A DNA stretch of 42,457 nt from Halalkalibacter okhensis (lineage in GTDB: Bacteria; Bacillota; Bacilli; Bacillales; Bacillaceae_D). The stretch lies in the NCBI RefSeq assembly GCF_000787375.1, contig NZ_JRJU01000037.1:1-42457 (forward strand), read 5' to 3'. The stretch's first letter is position 1; the number at the start of each line of letters is the position of its first letter. Shown in pieces: positions 16,863 to 26,245 of the stretch. Under the pieces are notes generated by a model. The model had not been told where the DNA came from. It did no database searches and was given only the letters and a program-made list of their open reading frames with translations. A program made the position numbers and the translations under genes.

Positions 16863-16876
16863 TGATAACGCTTTTA
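16863..16876. promoter_or_regulatory. cre-like site
   Basis: The minus strand reads TAAAAGCGTTATCA, one mismatch from the CcpA consensus TGNAANCGNTNNCA. It lies just past the acyl-CoA synthetase stop and about 290 bases before the MFS gene, so its role is uncertain. Confidence 0.4.
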
Positions 16877-16885
16877 ATCCCCATA

Positions 16886-18436
16886 CTATCGTAAAAGATT
16901 AAGCATCTCTTCTTTCAACTTCCCTTTCTGGATCTTCCCACTCGCTGTAACAGGGAATTCTTCCACAAATACCACTTCAGAAGGTACTTTGTACGATGCA
17001 ATATAGGTTTTGACGTATTCCTTTATTTCATCCGGTGTGCAGCTTTCACCTTTTTTTAGTTTAATAACGGCACAAACTAATTCGCCTAATACTTCATTGG
17101 GATAGCCGACAACAGCACATTCAAGCACTTTTGGATGCTTTGCTAACACTCCTTCAATTTCCTGTGGGTAAATATTGAAGCCGCCACGGATAATCATTTC
17201 TTTTTTTCTGCCTATGAAACGAAGATAGCCTTTTTCATCTAGTGAGCCAAGGTCACCAGTATAGTACCAGCCATCTTCATCAAATACTTTTTTCGTTTGT
17301 TCTTCCATTCCATAATATCCCTTCATCACCCCAGCACTTTTACAAGCAATTTCCCCTACTTCGCCAAGTGGCAATATTTCTCGATGTTCATTCACAATTT
17401 TCAACTCAACCCCATCAATGGCCTTTCCTACCGTTTCCAGATAATTGATCTCTTCCTCTTCATAATCAGTAATCGTAACCGTTCCTGTTTCAGAGATTCC
17501 AAATGAGATTAACAAATTCAATCCCATCTTCTCGCGGATGGCTTTTATCGTATCAGGTGGACAAGGGGCTGCTCCTACCATTCCTGTACGTAGTGTCGAT
17601 AGATTATATTGATCAAAATTAGGAAGATTTAATTCCATCACAAACATCGTTGGAACACCTTGATGAATCGTTACTTTTTCTTGTTCAATTAATTGTAGAG
17701 TTTGCTCTGGTTGAAATTTTTCTTGAAGGAGCAGTTTTGCTTGTGATGCCACGGACGCCATAAGATTACACGCAATGCCAAAAATATGAAACAATGGTGC
17801 AGGTACAATAAAGACATCGTCTGTTGTACAACGTAAACTAGCAGCTAATGTATTTCCAGATTGAACGATACTCCGATGTGGCAACATAACTCCTTTTGGA
17901 ACACCTGTTGTTCCAGATGTATAGAGAATACAAAAAATATCATTGTCGACATCGATTTCAGGTAGCGTATTACTAGGATGGTTTCCGGATGTTACTAGCA
18001 TGGAATCAAATGAAATGGTACATTCATGTTCAAAACGAACCGCTATAACTTCAACGTTTGACGTTAGTTTCTCTAACCCAACATTTTTTTCTACTTTTTC
18101 ACACACAAACAATAGTTTCGGTCTTGAATTCTCGATTATATACTCGATTTCGTTCTGACGATAGTTAGGATTAAAAGGGACAACAATGGCACCAACTTTT
18201 GCAACCGCAAAGAAAATAATGGGTGTTTCATTCCAATTCGGTAAGCAAACACCCACTCTGTCTCCTTTTTTCACCCCAAGCTCTAGCAAATTTGCAACAA
18301 GTTTCTCAACTCTTTCATGGAACTGCTTATAAGTGAGCCTTTCTTGTAAATCATAAAGAGCTTCACGATCAGGTTTTAATTCGACGGCTCGAGTTAACAG
18401 TTCTGATACGGACAATTTATTGTCTTTTACTATCAT
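16886..18436 (-). CDS. Acyl-CoA synthetase (AMP-forming), paralogue 1
   Basis: This is a 516-residue member of the ANL adenylate-forming family. Motifs in order are the P-loop-like YTSGTTGVPKGV, the A5 region SFGISETGTVT, YTGDLGSLDEKGYLRFIGRKK with the hinge, RGGFNIYPQEIE, and the catalytic lysine in TASGKIQKGKL. The family joins a carboxylic acid to CoA through an acyl-AMP; the chain type cannot be read from sequence. The start ATG directly follows the TGA of the upstream synthetase gene (no gap), so the two are translationally coupled. It is the last gene of the thiolase-led operon. Confidence 0.92.
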   Translation of the reverse strand: MIVKDNKLSVSELLTRAVELKPDREALYDLQERLTYKQFHERVEKLVANLLELGVKKGDRVGVCLPNWNETPIIFFAVAKVGAIVVPFNPNYRQNEIEYIIENSRPKLLFVCEKVEKNVGLEKLTSNVEVIAVRFEHECTISFDSMLVTSGNHPSNTLPEIDVDNDIFCILYTSGTTGVPKGVMLPHRSIVQSGNTLAASLRCTTDDVFIVPAPLFHIFGIACNLMASVASQAKLLLQEKFQPEQTLQLIEQEKVTIHQGVPTMFVMELNLPNFDQYNLSTLRTGMVGAAPCPPDTIKAIREKMGLNLLISFGISETGTVTITDYEEEEINYLETVGKAIDGVELKIVNEHREILPLGEVGEIACKSAGVMKGYYGMEEQTKKVFDEDGWYYTGDLGSLDEKGYLRFIGRKKEMIIRGGFNIYPQEIEGVLAKHPKVLECAVVGYPNEVLGELVCAVIKLKKGESCTPDEIKEYVKTYIASYKVPSEVVFVEEFPVTASGKIQKGKLKEEMLNLLR

Positions 18437-20011
18437 TCATACCGTTCCTTTCTTTTCCCATTCCTTTAACTGCTTAGTCAGCTCTACCTTTAGTTGCACC
18501 TTATTAATTTTTCCATTTGCTGTTTTGGGGAGATCTTCACGAAACACAACCTGATCTGGAACGACCATTTTTCCTTCCATATAGCTTTTCAAAGAATATT
18601 CATCTTCTACTCTGTCCGGCTTTAACTTAATCACTGCACAAATCATTTCTCCTACTTTTGAATCGTCTATCCCAACTACAGCTACTTCTAAGACGCTAGG
18701 GTGTTTATAGAAAACATTTTCAACTTCTTCTGGAGCAATATGGTCACCTCCACGAATAATCATCTCTTCTTGTCTACCAACGATTGTAATATCATTCTGA
18801 TCATTCATTTTTGCTAAATCTCCCGTATAAAACCAACCCTCTTCATCGATTTTCATGATGGTTTCTGGTAATTGAAAATATCCTTTCATAACTCCATAGC
18901 TTCTTACTGCCAACTCCCCCGTTTCACCTCTTGCTACTTCATTCCTATATAAATCAACGATCTTCACCTCTACTCCAGGAAGCGGTTTCCCGACAGTAGT
19001 CAAACGCAAAAGGTCATCATCACCTAAGCTCGTAGCTGTAACACCGGCTGATGTTTCAGTTAAACCATATGAAACGATAATATTACACCCCATTAAGGTT
19101 TGAATTTTTCTTATTATCTCTTCTGGACATGGAGCTGCAGCAACAATCCCTGTTCGTAACGTTGATAAGTCAAAAGACCCAAGCAGTGGATCATTTAATT
19201 CAAGGATGAACATCGTTGGTACTCCGTGATGCACAGTAACCTGTTCCTGTTCAATTAGTTTAAGTGCTTCTCTTGCCTGAAATCTTTCTTGCAAAACCAA
19301 TTTAGCTGCAATCGTTGTTGCCGTTATCATATTTGGAATTAATCCGAATACATGAAATAACGGAACAGATACAAGGAACACATCGTTGCTTGTGCATTCC
19401 ATGGCCTCTGCTGTGACATTCGCTGTATAAATCACATTTTGATGAGTGAGAATGACACCTTTTGGTTGACCCGTTGATCCAGACGTATATAAAATAGCAA
19501 ACACATCGTTCACTGGATCTATTTCCACATTATATATGTTTGGGTTATCACTTTTTTTAATTAACTCTTCATATGAATAGTAGCTATTGTTTTGGCTTCG
19601 TAGCTTGATAACCTGTTCAAGAGTGCCATTTTTGGATTGTCCCTTAACATAATGTTTAACGATTTCTGTATGAATAAAGCCATCAGAAAGAAAAGCCATA
19701 CTAGCTTGACTATTTTCAAGGATATAAATAAACTCCTCACGACTAGAACGTGGATTACACGGAACCAAAACAGCCCCAAGCATCGCTAAACTAAAATAAA
19801 TTACCACGGTTTCATTCCAATTCGGTAAGCACACCATCACTCGATCGCCTTTTGTTACCCCTAGCTGAGACAATGAGGACGCAAGACATAGACTCTCTTC
19901 ATAGAGAGTTCCATAAGACTTTCGTTCGTAACCGTCAAATAAAGCCTCCTTGCTAGGGTATTGTTTAGCGGCTTTCTCTAATACTTGATGTAAAGAAAGA
20001 CTTTCACTCAT
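18437..20011 (-). CDS. Acyl-CoA synthetase (AMP-forming), paralogue 2
   Basis: The protein has about 524 residues and the same family motifs as its neighbour: YTSGSTGQPKGV, YGLTETSAGVT, YTGDLAKMNDQNDITIVGRQE, RGGDHIAPEEVE and TANGKINKVQL with the catalytic lysine. I place the start at the ATG 20011 (MSESLSL), five bases after GGGGAGGAC. The longer frame to 20092 would overlap the thiolase. QEEMIIRGGDHIAPEEVE differs from the commoner KKEMIIRGGFNIYP pattern, so its substrate pocket may differ from the other two paralogues. It is the middle gene of the three-gene operon. Confidence 0.92.
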   Translation of the reverse strand: MSESLSLHQVLEKAAKQYPSKEALFDGYERKSYGTLYEESLCLASSLSQLGVTKGDRVMVCLPNWNETVVIYFSLAMLGAVLVPCNPRSSREEFIYILENSQASMAFLSDGFIHTEIVKHYVKGQSKNGTLEQVIKLRSQNNSYYSYEELIKKSDNPNIYNVEIDPVNDVFAILYTSGSTGQPKGVILTHQNVIYTANVTAEAMECTSNDVFLVSVPLFHVFGLIPNMITATTIAAKLVLQERFQAREALKLIEQEQVTVHHGVPTMFILELNDPLLGSFDLSTLRTGIVAAAPCPEEIIRKIQTLMGCNIIVSYGLTETSAGVTATSLGDDDLLRLTTVGKPLPGVEVKIVDLYRNEVARGETGELAVRSYGVMKGYFQLPETIMKIDEEGWFYTGDLAKMNDQNDITIVGRQEEMIIRGGDHIAPEEVENVFYKHPSVLEVAVVGIDDSKVGEMICAVIKLKPDRVEDEYSLKSYMEGKMVVPDQVVFREDLPKTANGKINKVQLKVELTKQLKEWEKKGTV

Positions 20012-20027
20012 AAATGTCCTCCCCTGC

Positions 20028-21209
20028 TTACATACTCTCCCAAATAGCTGCAATTCCTTGCCCGCCACCAATACAAAGAGAAGAAACTCCATATTTTTTC
20101 CCGCGACGCTTTAACTCTCTTAACAATGATAAGGTAATTCTTGTTCCTGAGGCGGCCAATGGATGACCTAATGCAACAGCACCACCATTTACATTTCCAA
20201 TTTCCGGGTCAAATCCTAACTCTTTTTGACAAGCAAGATATTGCGCAGAAAAAGCTTCATTAATCTCGATTAAATCAAGATCTTCTAGTTTCATTCCAGC
20301 CTGCTTCAATGCTTGTTGAATAGCTGGCACCGGTCCAATGCCCATAACTTGTGGTTCAACTCCAACTACTGCATAAGAAACGAGACGAGCTAATGGCTTT
20401 AACCCTTTTTTCTCTGCAAACTGACTAGACGTAAGGATAGCGGAGGCTGCTCCATCATTTATGCCGCTAGCATTCCCTGCCGTCACGACACCGTTTTCAA
20501 CGAATCTTGCATTTAATTTTGATAAGTCTTCTAGAGTTGTGTTTCTAGGGTGTTCGTCTGTGTCAATCGTTACATTTCCTTTTCTTTTCTTCACGGTAAC
20601 TGGTACTATTTCATCTTTAAAATACCCTTTTTCCATTGCATTTAGTGCTCGCTTATGGCTTAACAATGCATGTTGATCGACTTCTTTGCGAGATAGCTCA
20701 TATTGTTTGGCTAAATTCTCAGCAGTAACAGCCATCGTACAATCTCCGTACGAATCATAAAACGAATCCCATAGCCAATCTTCGGCACCTGTTTGCCCTA
20801 AACCTAATCCCCATCTTGCACCACGAATGACATGTGGCACTTGACTTAAATTTTCCGCCCCTCCTGCTAACGCAACTTGTGATTCTCCTGTTCGAATCAA
20901 CCTTGCCGCTTGCACTAATGACTCTAAACCAGATCCACACAATCGATTAATTGTTAAACATGGAGTCGGAATCGAAACCCCAGCCTTTAGCCCAACGTGG
21001 CGAGCTAATACATGTGCATCTGTACTTGACTGCATGACATTGCCGAAAAAGACTTGATCCACTTCATCTGGATTAATGTTCGAACGCTTTATTGCTTCTT
21101 TTGCGGTTAATGCTCCTAAATCTGTTGCTGTAATATCTCTAAACGAACCACAAAAACTTGTAAAGGCCGTACGTGCCCCTTCAACTAGTACAACTTCATT
21201 TTGAGTCAT
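20028..21209 (-). CDS. Acetyl-CoA acyltransferase (thiolase)
   Basis: The 393-residue protein is of normal thiolase length and has all catalytic signatures: NRLCGSG with the acylated cysteine (about residue 89), NEAFS, NVNGGAVALGHPLAASG with the active histidine, and CIGGGQG with the second cysteine. It performs thiolytic release of acetyl-CoA from 3-ketoacyl-CoA or the reverse condensation. It is the first gene of an operon with two acyl-CoA synthetases. A perfect cre box lies about 100 bases upstream of the start, so glucose repression is likely. Confidence 0.95.
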   Translation of the reverse strand: MTQNEVVLVEGARTAFTSFCGSFRDITATDLGALTAKEAIKRSNINPDEVDQVFFGNVMQSSTDAHVLARHVGLKAGVSIPTPCLTINRLCGSGLESLVQAARLIRTGESQVALAGGAENLSQVPHVIRGARWGLGLGQTGAEDWLWDSFYDSYGDCTMAVTAENLAKQYELSRKEVDQHALLSHKRALNAMEKGYFKDEIVPVTVKKRKGNVTIDTDEHPRNTTLEDLSKLNARFVENGVVTAGNASGINDGAASAILTSSQFAEKKGLKPLARLVSYAVVGVEPQVMGIGPVPAIQQALKQAGMKLEDLDLIEINEAFSAQYLACQKELGFDPEIGNVNGGAVALGHPLAASGTRITLSLLRELKRRGKKYGVSSLCIGGGQGIAAIWESM

Positions 21210-21309
21210 ATCATCATCTCCTATTTTTGATACTTCTAGAGGTCCATCCTAATGGGTGAGCATCGCCAATCAATTTTTTCAAATTGCAGCAACAAAATCA
21301 GTTAATTTT

Positions 21310-21323
21310 TGATAACGCTTTCA
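21310..21323. promoter_or_regulatory. cre box upstream of the thiolase operon
   Basis: The minus strand reads TGAAAGCGTTATCA, a full match to the CcpA consensus TGNAANCGNTNNCA. It stands about 100 bases before the thiolase ATG. The remainder of the gap 21210-21512 shows nothing else I can support. Confidence 0.7.
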
Positions 21324-21512
21324 ATAATTGACCTACAGCATTCTTTTTAGTTATTAAATCCTTACACAAAGTGCATAATTAATGGATTTTCCGCTCACCC
21401 TCACTTGTTGTTTGCTCTTTTCCATATGCTTATTATAAATTGTTCATTTTCAGAAAAATACCCTCGTGATGTAGGAATTGTCATTGGTTAATCCAACAAC
21501 TTGTAGGAGTAA

Positions 21513-21550
21513 AAGAGCAAGGAGATATCTAATCTATCCCCCTTGCTCTT
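21513..21550 (-). terminator. Terminator of the GAF/PucR-type regulator gene
   Basis: AAGAGCAAGG (21513-21522) and CCTTGCTCTT (21541-21550) form a perfect 10-bp stem, 18 bases past the regulator stop codon on the minus strand. A short T-rich stretch follows. Confidence 0.6.
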
Positions 21551-21568
21551 CTATGTTGCAAAATATAT

Positions 21569-23764
21569 TTATAAGTTTGCATAATATAAATCATATAATT
21601 TATAAGCCATCATTAAATCAAATCGATGTTCGGCAAACGCTAAAGACACTTCTAGTAAGTTCTCAATTTTCTCTAATCGATATAACAACGAACTTCGATG
21701 AATATATAGTTCCTCAGACGTATCTTTAATGCTACCATTATTATTTAAAAAGACTCGCAACGTATGAAACAAATCCATACTTTTTCCTTCCGAATATTTA
21801 AGCAATGGTTCTAAATGCTTTTTAATAAATAACATTGCAACAGATGAATCTTTTAAATGATGAAGCAGAGTATAGGAACCTAAATCCTCAAACATCGCAA
21901 AACCAACATTTGAAAAACGATGATAAACTACATTCAATGCCTGAACTGCTTGTTGATACATCGTAAAGTAATCATGGATGAATTCCGTCTTGCCTCCAAT
22001 ACCAACCAAAATCGTACTTTTATCTCCTTGGAGTATCAACCACTTTTTCAGTTCCTCATACAATTTTGCCCAATAGACTTTAGGGCTCTTCTCTTCTTTT
22101 TCAATGGGAACAATTAGAATTAAATCTCCATCTTTATTAGCCATTAATATATCTTGATCGTAAAATAGAATTCTTGTTTTTAACTGATCCCAAAGCAGCG
22201 ATTTCTTTGCTTGCTGCTCGAGGATATTCTCATTTGATTCTTCACCTCCAAGATCAAGTGATAATACCGCAACCCTATGCTTGTTAAATAAATTCCATTG
22301 AAATAAATTTGCATATTGGATGATGCTCTCTTGATCCTCAACTTTTTCTACAAGCAACTTATGAATAAAGCTATCCTTGACTTGTTCCTTTGCATCCAAT
22401 ACGATCTTTTGTTTAATAAATTGAATCGATGCAATATTTCTCGCTAAATCTATAGTTAATTTGTAAAAATCATCGATCTCCTCACCTGTAATATCAATGG
22501 ATAAATACCCTAACAAATCTCCTCCGCCATCAACAGGCCACACACCCATCTTCCGATCATCGTCTATAGAGAACCATAAATCTCGGTTATTCTTTTGATA
22601 TACTTCTAACGTTGCTAATTCAGTAAGAGTATGTAAGTGGTCATTTGTTAAGTTGTATAATTCATAAGCGATCGGTCTCATAAATCGGTCAAATATCATA
22701 ACCGATTTGGAGAAAAGTTTACTAAGTGTTACAACAATCCCATCAAAGTTATCTTTCTCAACCGTTTCTTTTACGAGCGCTTGCTGATAATCTAGTAAAT
22801 AATGAAGTCTCTGTTTATGATCCTTCTCATTATGGTAAAGACGTGCATTTTCTAACATCGCAGCCACATGATTGGAAAGAAGCTCAAGAATTTCTAAATC
22901 TTCTTTCGTGAATACATGGCTACTATGTTCGACGTGTATTACACCAATTGTTTTTAAATCAATGAGCAGTGGGACGGTAAGTTGGTTACCTCCGAGGGTT
23001 TCTAAATATGGAAAATACTCTTTCAAAACATAATTTTTCTCTATATGAATCGTATTCGCTCGAGTTTGACTTCCATAGGAAGGTGATTGCAATACAAATG
23101 TATTCTCTTTTTCATTGAATAAATAAATACAAGCAAATTGAGCATTGGTCGATTTTCCTGCCCGTTCTACCAGCCTTTCCACCACTTGATCCATTTCAGC
23201 ATCTAAGGTCAGGTTTTGACTCATCCACTCAATGTCACTTATTTTGCTTTTTTGTCTTTCCTTTCGTCTAGATAACGAAATCGCAACTGCTACATCTTTC
23301 CCAAACTCAACAAATACTTTATCCATTTCATTTAAGAGAGGAACATATTGGTTGAAACCAAACACACAAAAACCATAATTATTCGGTTCATCTTTTAAAG
23401 GGACGGTAAACCAATTTGCCACTTTTTCTTGTATTAATAGTCTTGTAAAATCACACTCAGTCTCCCTGTCTACCTTTTCAAATGTGATACTCTTACTCAA
23501 TAGTGTTGGCAAACACTGATTGACCCGTATTGGAAACGCCTCTGAAATAGACATGGTAGTGCCGCTCCAAACTTTCGATGTTAACCAATCTCCATCTTTT
23601 AGAACAATTCCAACAAAATCACATTTTATTTCAGAACGAGAGGCGTCAATTAAATACTGCAACGTTTCTTCTTCCGTGTCGAATTTCACCAGTTGACGAG
23701 CGGTCATTCGCAAATGATTTTCTAATCGATTTAGTAGCTTTTCACGTTTTGTCAGTATCATCAT
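21569..23764 (-). CDS. GAF-domain transcriptional regulator with PucR/CdaR-type C-terminal HTH
   Basis: The protein has 731 residues. The N-terminal half contains two GAF-like domains (about 20-170 and 190-320). The middle resembles the ligand region of PucR/CdaR regulators. The C-terminus has LFHTLRVFLNNNGSIKDTSE and IHRSSLLYRLEKIENLLE, the HTH_30 DNA-binding module of that family. PucR and CdaR control purine and sugar-acid use, while GAF-containing forms often sense aromatic or small organic acids. It sits between two acyl-CoA synthetase clusters and is their likely activator; this is inference from position. The start ATG (23764) follows AAAGGAGAG. Confidence 0.85.
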   Translation of the reverse strand: MMILTKREKLLNRLENHLRMTARQLVKFDTEEETLQYLIDASRSEIKCDFVGIVLKDGDWLTSKVWSGTTMSISEAFPIRVNQCLPTLLSKSITFEKVDRETECDFTRLLIQEKVANWFTVPLKDEPNNYGFCVFGFNQYVPLLNEMDKVFVEFGKDVAVAISLSRRKERQKSKISDIEWMSQNLTLDAEMDQVVERLVERAGKSTNAQFACIYLFNEKENTFVLQSPSYGSQTRANTIHIEKNYVLKEYFPYLETLGGNQLTVPLLIDLKTIGVIHVEHSSHVFTKEDLEILELLSNHVAAMLENARLYHNEKDHKQRLHYLLDYQQALVKETVEKDNFDGIVVTLSKLFSKSVMIFDRFMRPIAYELYNLTNDHLHTLTELATLEVYQKNNRDLWFSIDDDRKMGVWPVDGGGDLLGYLSIDITGEEIDDFYKLTIDLARNIASIQFIKQKIVLDAKEQVKDSFIHKLLVEKVEDQESIIQYANLFQWNLFNKHRVAVLSLDLGGEESNENILEQQAKKSLLWDQLKTRILFYDQDILMANKDGDLILIVPIEKEEKSPKVYWAKLYEELKKWLILQGDKSTILVGIGGKTEFIHDYFTMYQQAVQALNVVYHRFSNVGFAMFEDLGSYTLLHHLKDSSVAMLFIKKHLEPLLKYSEGKSMDLFHTLRVFLNNNGSIKDTSEELYIHRSSLLYRLEKIENLLEVSLAFAEHRFDLMMAYKLYDLYYANL

Positions 23765-23787
23765 TTGCTCTCCTTTCTCCCTTGATA

Positions 23788-23801
23788 ATAAAACGCTTAC
23801 A
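23788..23801. promoter_or_regulatory. cre-like site at the regulator promoter
   Basis: The minus strand reads TGTAAGCGTTTTAT, matching the CcpA consensus except near its 3' end. It is about 25 bases upstream of the regulator ATG. Confidence 0.4.
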
Positions 23802-23900
23802 TTTTACTGTGCTTTTCAACCTTATACCTATTGATATTCGATGTTTATCTACAATTTCCTCTAATCGTATCAGTGATTAAGTAAGAATAGATAGAAAGCG

Positions 23901-23933
23901 TTAAGTCCCTGACCAAAACGATCAGGGACTTAA
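23901..23933 (-). terminator. Hairpin past the thioesterase gene
   Basis: TTAAGTCCCTGA (23901-23912) and TCAGGGACTTAA (23922-23933) form a perfect 12-bp stem with a 9-nt loop, about 60 bases downstream of the thioesterase stop. The T tract is weak. Confidence 0.6.
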
Positions 23934-23994
23934 TGTTTTCTATCTCCACTTGCAACGCATCTATGGCTTGCTTGGGCGTTTGTGATATTAACCA

Positions 23995-24396
23995 TTATCC
24001 TCTTGCATTTTCACGAAGTTTTTCAGGTACAGGGATCGCTTTTGGAGTCCCCTCAAAACTAGTCCACGCTCGAACTTCCTTTCCAATTGCAACAATCGTA
24101 TCATCTCTTTTAAAAATATGTTCTAGAATCACAACCTTATTTCGAACCTCCGTAATAGTTGAATAGACTGTAACCATATCTTCAAACAACAACGGGGTCT
24201 TAAATTGACAATTCGCCTCTAGTAAAGGCATGCCAACCTTTTCCTCGGCAAATAGTCTTGAAGGCTTAAAACCAATTTCACCAAAATAATGATGCGCGGC
24301 TTCATTCATCCACTTATAAAAATTAGGATAGAACACAATCGCCGCTGCATCCGTATCTCCCCACTTCACTTCAAATGTATACTCTATTGTTTTCAT
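23995..24396 (-). CDS. Hotdog acyl-CoA thioesterase (4HBT family)
   Basis: The 133-residue single-domain hotdog protein has WGDTDAAAIVFYPNFYKW. The pattern GDxDxAGIVxYPxxxxW is that of 4-hydroxybenzoyl-CoA thioesterases and YbgC-like enzymes, and Asp16 would be the catalytic carboxylate. The family hydrolyses acyl- or aroyl-CoA to free acid and CoA. It lies among acyl-CoA synthetase and thiolase genes and may recycle CoA or release a pathway product. An aromatic substrate is suggested by family resemblance but not proved. Confidence 0.9.
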   Translation of the reverse strand: MKTIEYTFEVKWGDTDAAAIVFYPNFYKWMNEAAHHYFGEIGFKPSRLFAEEKVGMPLLEANCQFKTPLLFEDMVTVYSTITEVRNKVVILEHIFKRDDTIVAIGKEVRAWTSFEGTPKAIPVPEKLRENARG

Positions 24397-24479
24397 TCGA
24401 TTCCCCTCCAGCTTTTCTTTCTTTTAAATTAGCTGTCTTCCTATACTTTGTTGTTTCTATAGGTTACATGTTCTTCACA

Positions 24480-25030
24480 TGTTCACTCCCATTGCGCTCC
24501 CAGCCAAACGCTGAAGCTGTCCTCAAGTTGAAAGAATAGGAGGTCCCTCTGTCCTAGCGAAGGACATACACGAAGACTCCTGCGGGAGAGAAGGGAGGTC
24601 ACTGAAAAAGTCGTTTTTTTCTTTTACAGTGCCTTCTTTGCGCTATTTCCCCTAGTTTCTTTTGATCGATGAAAAGTAGGGAATTTCTATCTTTCCTCTC
24701 AACAAGCGGACGGGATGGGGGGGCCGACTCCTGCAGGAGGGAAGGGCAGGTTGAAATCCACCGGCGCAGCCGGTTAGTTCAACGCCCGCCTGCGGAAAGC
24801 GTGCCCCCCATCCCGGGAGCGAGATCAAAGCTCCTTTTCAAGTCCTAAATAAACGAGCACTTTTTCAGTGGCCTCAGAGAAGGCAGGGGTGAGACCCCGC
24901 AGTGCGTCAGCACGAGGTGGCTCACCAGCCACCCGCGAAAAGCGAAGTGTATGTCCGAAGCGGCGAGGGAGCAAGTTTTATTTGGTAGCATGTCTTTTAC
25001 TTATGCCCCTCTGCCTCACCTCAGGAACCC
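24480..25030. repeat. GC-rich, highly structured dispersed-repeat-like element
   Basis: This 550-base block is much richer in G and C than the rest of the window and encodes no convincing protein. A core at 24595-24875 is bounded by inverted ends: GAGGTCACTGAAAAAGT (24595-24611) and ACTTTTTCAGTGGCCTC (24859-24875), with one mismatch. Nested stems lie inside: CGGGATGGGGGG (24711-24722) with CCCCCCATCCCG (24804-24815), GTTGAA with TTCAAC, ACCGGC with GCCGGT, and the palindrome CTCCTGCAGGAG. A second block (24880-24960) holds GGGGTGAGACCCC and GGTGGCTCACCAGCCACC hairpins. Related GC-rich repeats are, from memory, scattered through many Bacillus genomes. Confidence 0.65.
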
Positions 25031-25039
25031 TTCCATCGA

Positions 25040-26239
25040 CTACCCCACTTTGACAATGATAGCGGCACCATTGTCTCCAGCCGCACACCCTGTTGCTAAT
25101 GCATATCCTCCACCTTTAAGTACCGTTTCCTCAATTGCTTCAATGAGCAGTCGTCCCACTGTCGGTGCTTGTGGATGACCGAAAACCAAAGAGCTTCCAT
25201 AATTATTGATATTCGTTGGGTCAATTCCTAGCTCCTTAGCAAGATACATATCATTCACAATAAATGGATTGTGATTTTTAATCGCTGTCATATCATGAAT
25301 AGATAAGCCCGCTCTCTCTAATGCCATTTTAACTGCTGGTACAGGTGCTTGTGGCATCGTGGCTTTCTCTGCTCTTGCATAGCCGTAGGAAATAATCTGA
25401 ATCGGAATGGCAGAGTCGGTGCTTAACCTAGCAGCATTTTCTTGAGAAGTGACCATTATTCCTGCATTTCCATCCGCGGGATGTGTTTGACTACCAAACG
25501 TCAGGATGCCATCTTCAGTCGTTGGCTTTAGTTTATTTAGAGCTTCTTTCGATGTTTCATTAACACCTTCATCCGCTTCAAGATGTATCGTTTCTCTCTT
25601 AGATATCCTAACTTCAACTGGCATCATGTATTTTCTTTGGAATGCGCGATCGTCTTTTAACGAATCGGCATATTGCTCGTACCGCCGAAAAGTTAGTTCG
25701 TCCGCTTGTTCCTTAGTGAAGCCATTATCGTTCGCAACCCTTTCTGCCGTATAGATCATCCCAATTCCGGTTGATGGATCACCAGCCATATTGTCCATAT
25801 TCCAATTTTCCGAAATGACCTCACCACCTGGCCCTTTCGGATTTGGCCAAACGGTATGTGGCCCATTGGAGCAACGGTCGACTAGCAGGCAATAAGCTGT
25901 TTGTGCGTTTCCTAATTGAACCGCTGCAGCTGCATTATAGAGAGTGGTTGTCGATGTTGCGCAAGCATGCATTAACGTTTGTCCTGGAATATCCGGAGCT
26001 CCCATTAATGTGGAAGCCCAGGAAGCACCGTAAAATACCCTTTTTTGTCCTACTGTAATTCCTAAATAAAGATAATCCAATTCTTCATTAGGATCTAAAT
26101 TTCTTGACTTAAACCATGCGTTACTACTTTTGGCACCTAGTTCGATCGAATGTTCATTTTGTAAAGTACCTTGCCATTTACTAAACGGTGTTGTGTAATA
26201 ACCTCCATACGGAATGAAAGCCTTATCAAACATGCTCAT
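25040..26239 (-). CDS. Divergent thiolase-family protein
   Basis: The 399-residue protein has the thiolase fold pattern but altered signatures. The nucleophile context is HACATSTTTL (Cys93). The usual NxxGGAIALGHPxGxSG is NNYGSSLVFGHPQAPTVGR, keeping the histidine. The C-terminal CxGGGxG is ATGCAAGDNGAA, keeping a cysteine. The usual NEAFA becomes KNHNPF. These changes suggest a substrate unlike plain 3-ketoacyl-CoA. It begins six bases after the dehydrogenase/hydratase gene and closes the synthetase-fusion-thiolase operon, so it probably cleaves that pathway's 3-keto product. A condensing or scaffolding role cannot be ruled out. Confidence 0.88.
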   Translation of the reverse strand: MSMFDKAFIPYGGYYTTPFSKWQGTLQNEHSIELGAKSSNAWFKSRNLDPNEELDYLYLGITVGQKRVFYGASWASTLMGAPDIPGQTLMHACATSTTTLYNAAAAVQLGNAQTAYCLLVDRCSNGPHTVWPNPKGPGGEVISENWNMDNMAGDPSTGIGMIYTAERVANDNGFTKEQADELTFRRYEQYADSLKDDRAFQRKYMMPVEVRISKRETIHLEADEGVNETSKEALNKLKPTTEDGILTFGSQTHPADGNAGIMVTSQENAARLSTDSAIPIQIISYGYARAEKATMPQAPVPAVKMALERAGLSIHDMTAIKNHNPFIVNDMYLAKELGIDPTNINNYGSSLVFGHPQAPTVGRLLIEAIEETVLKGGGYALATGCAAGDNGAAIIVKVG

Positions 26240-26245
26240 CAGTAT

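Noticed and set aside
24540-24960. CRISPR array
   Set aside because: The GC-rich block contains inverted and nested stems, not evenly spaced identical direct repeats with unique spacers.
24868-25178. Two overlapping plus-strand open frames over the GC-rich block
   Set aside because: High GC content lowers the stop-codon frequency; the sequence is dominated by hairpins and runs into the divergent thiolase on the other strand.
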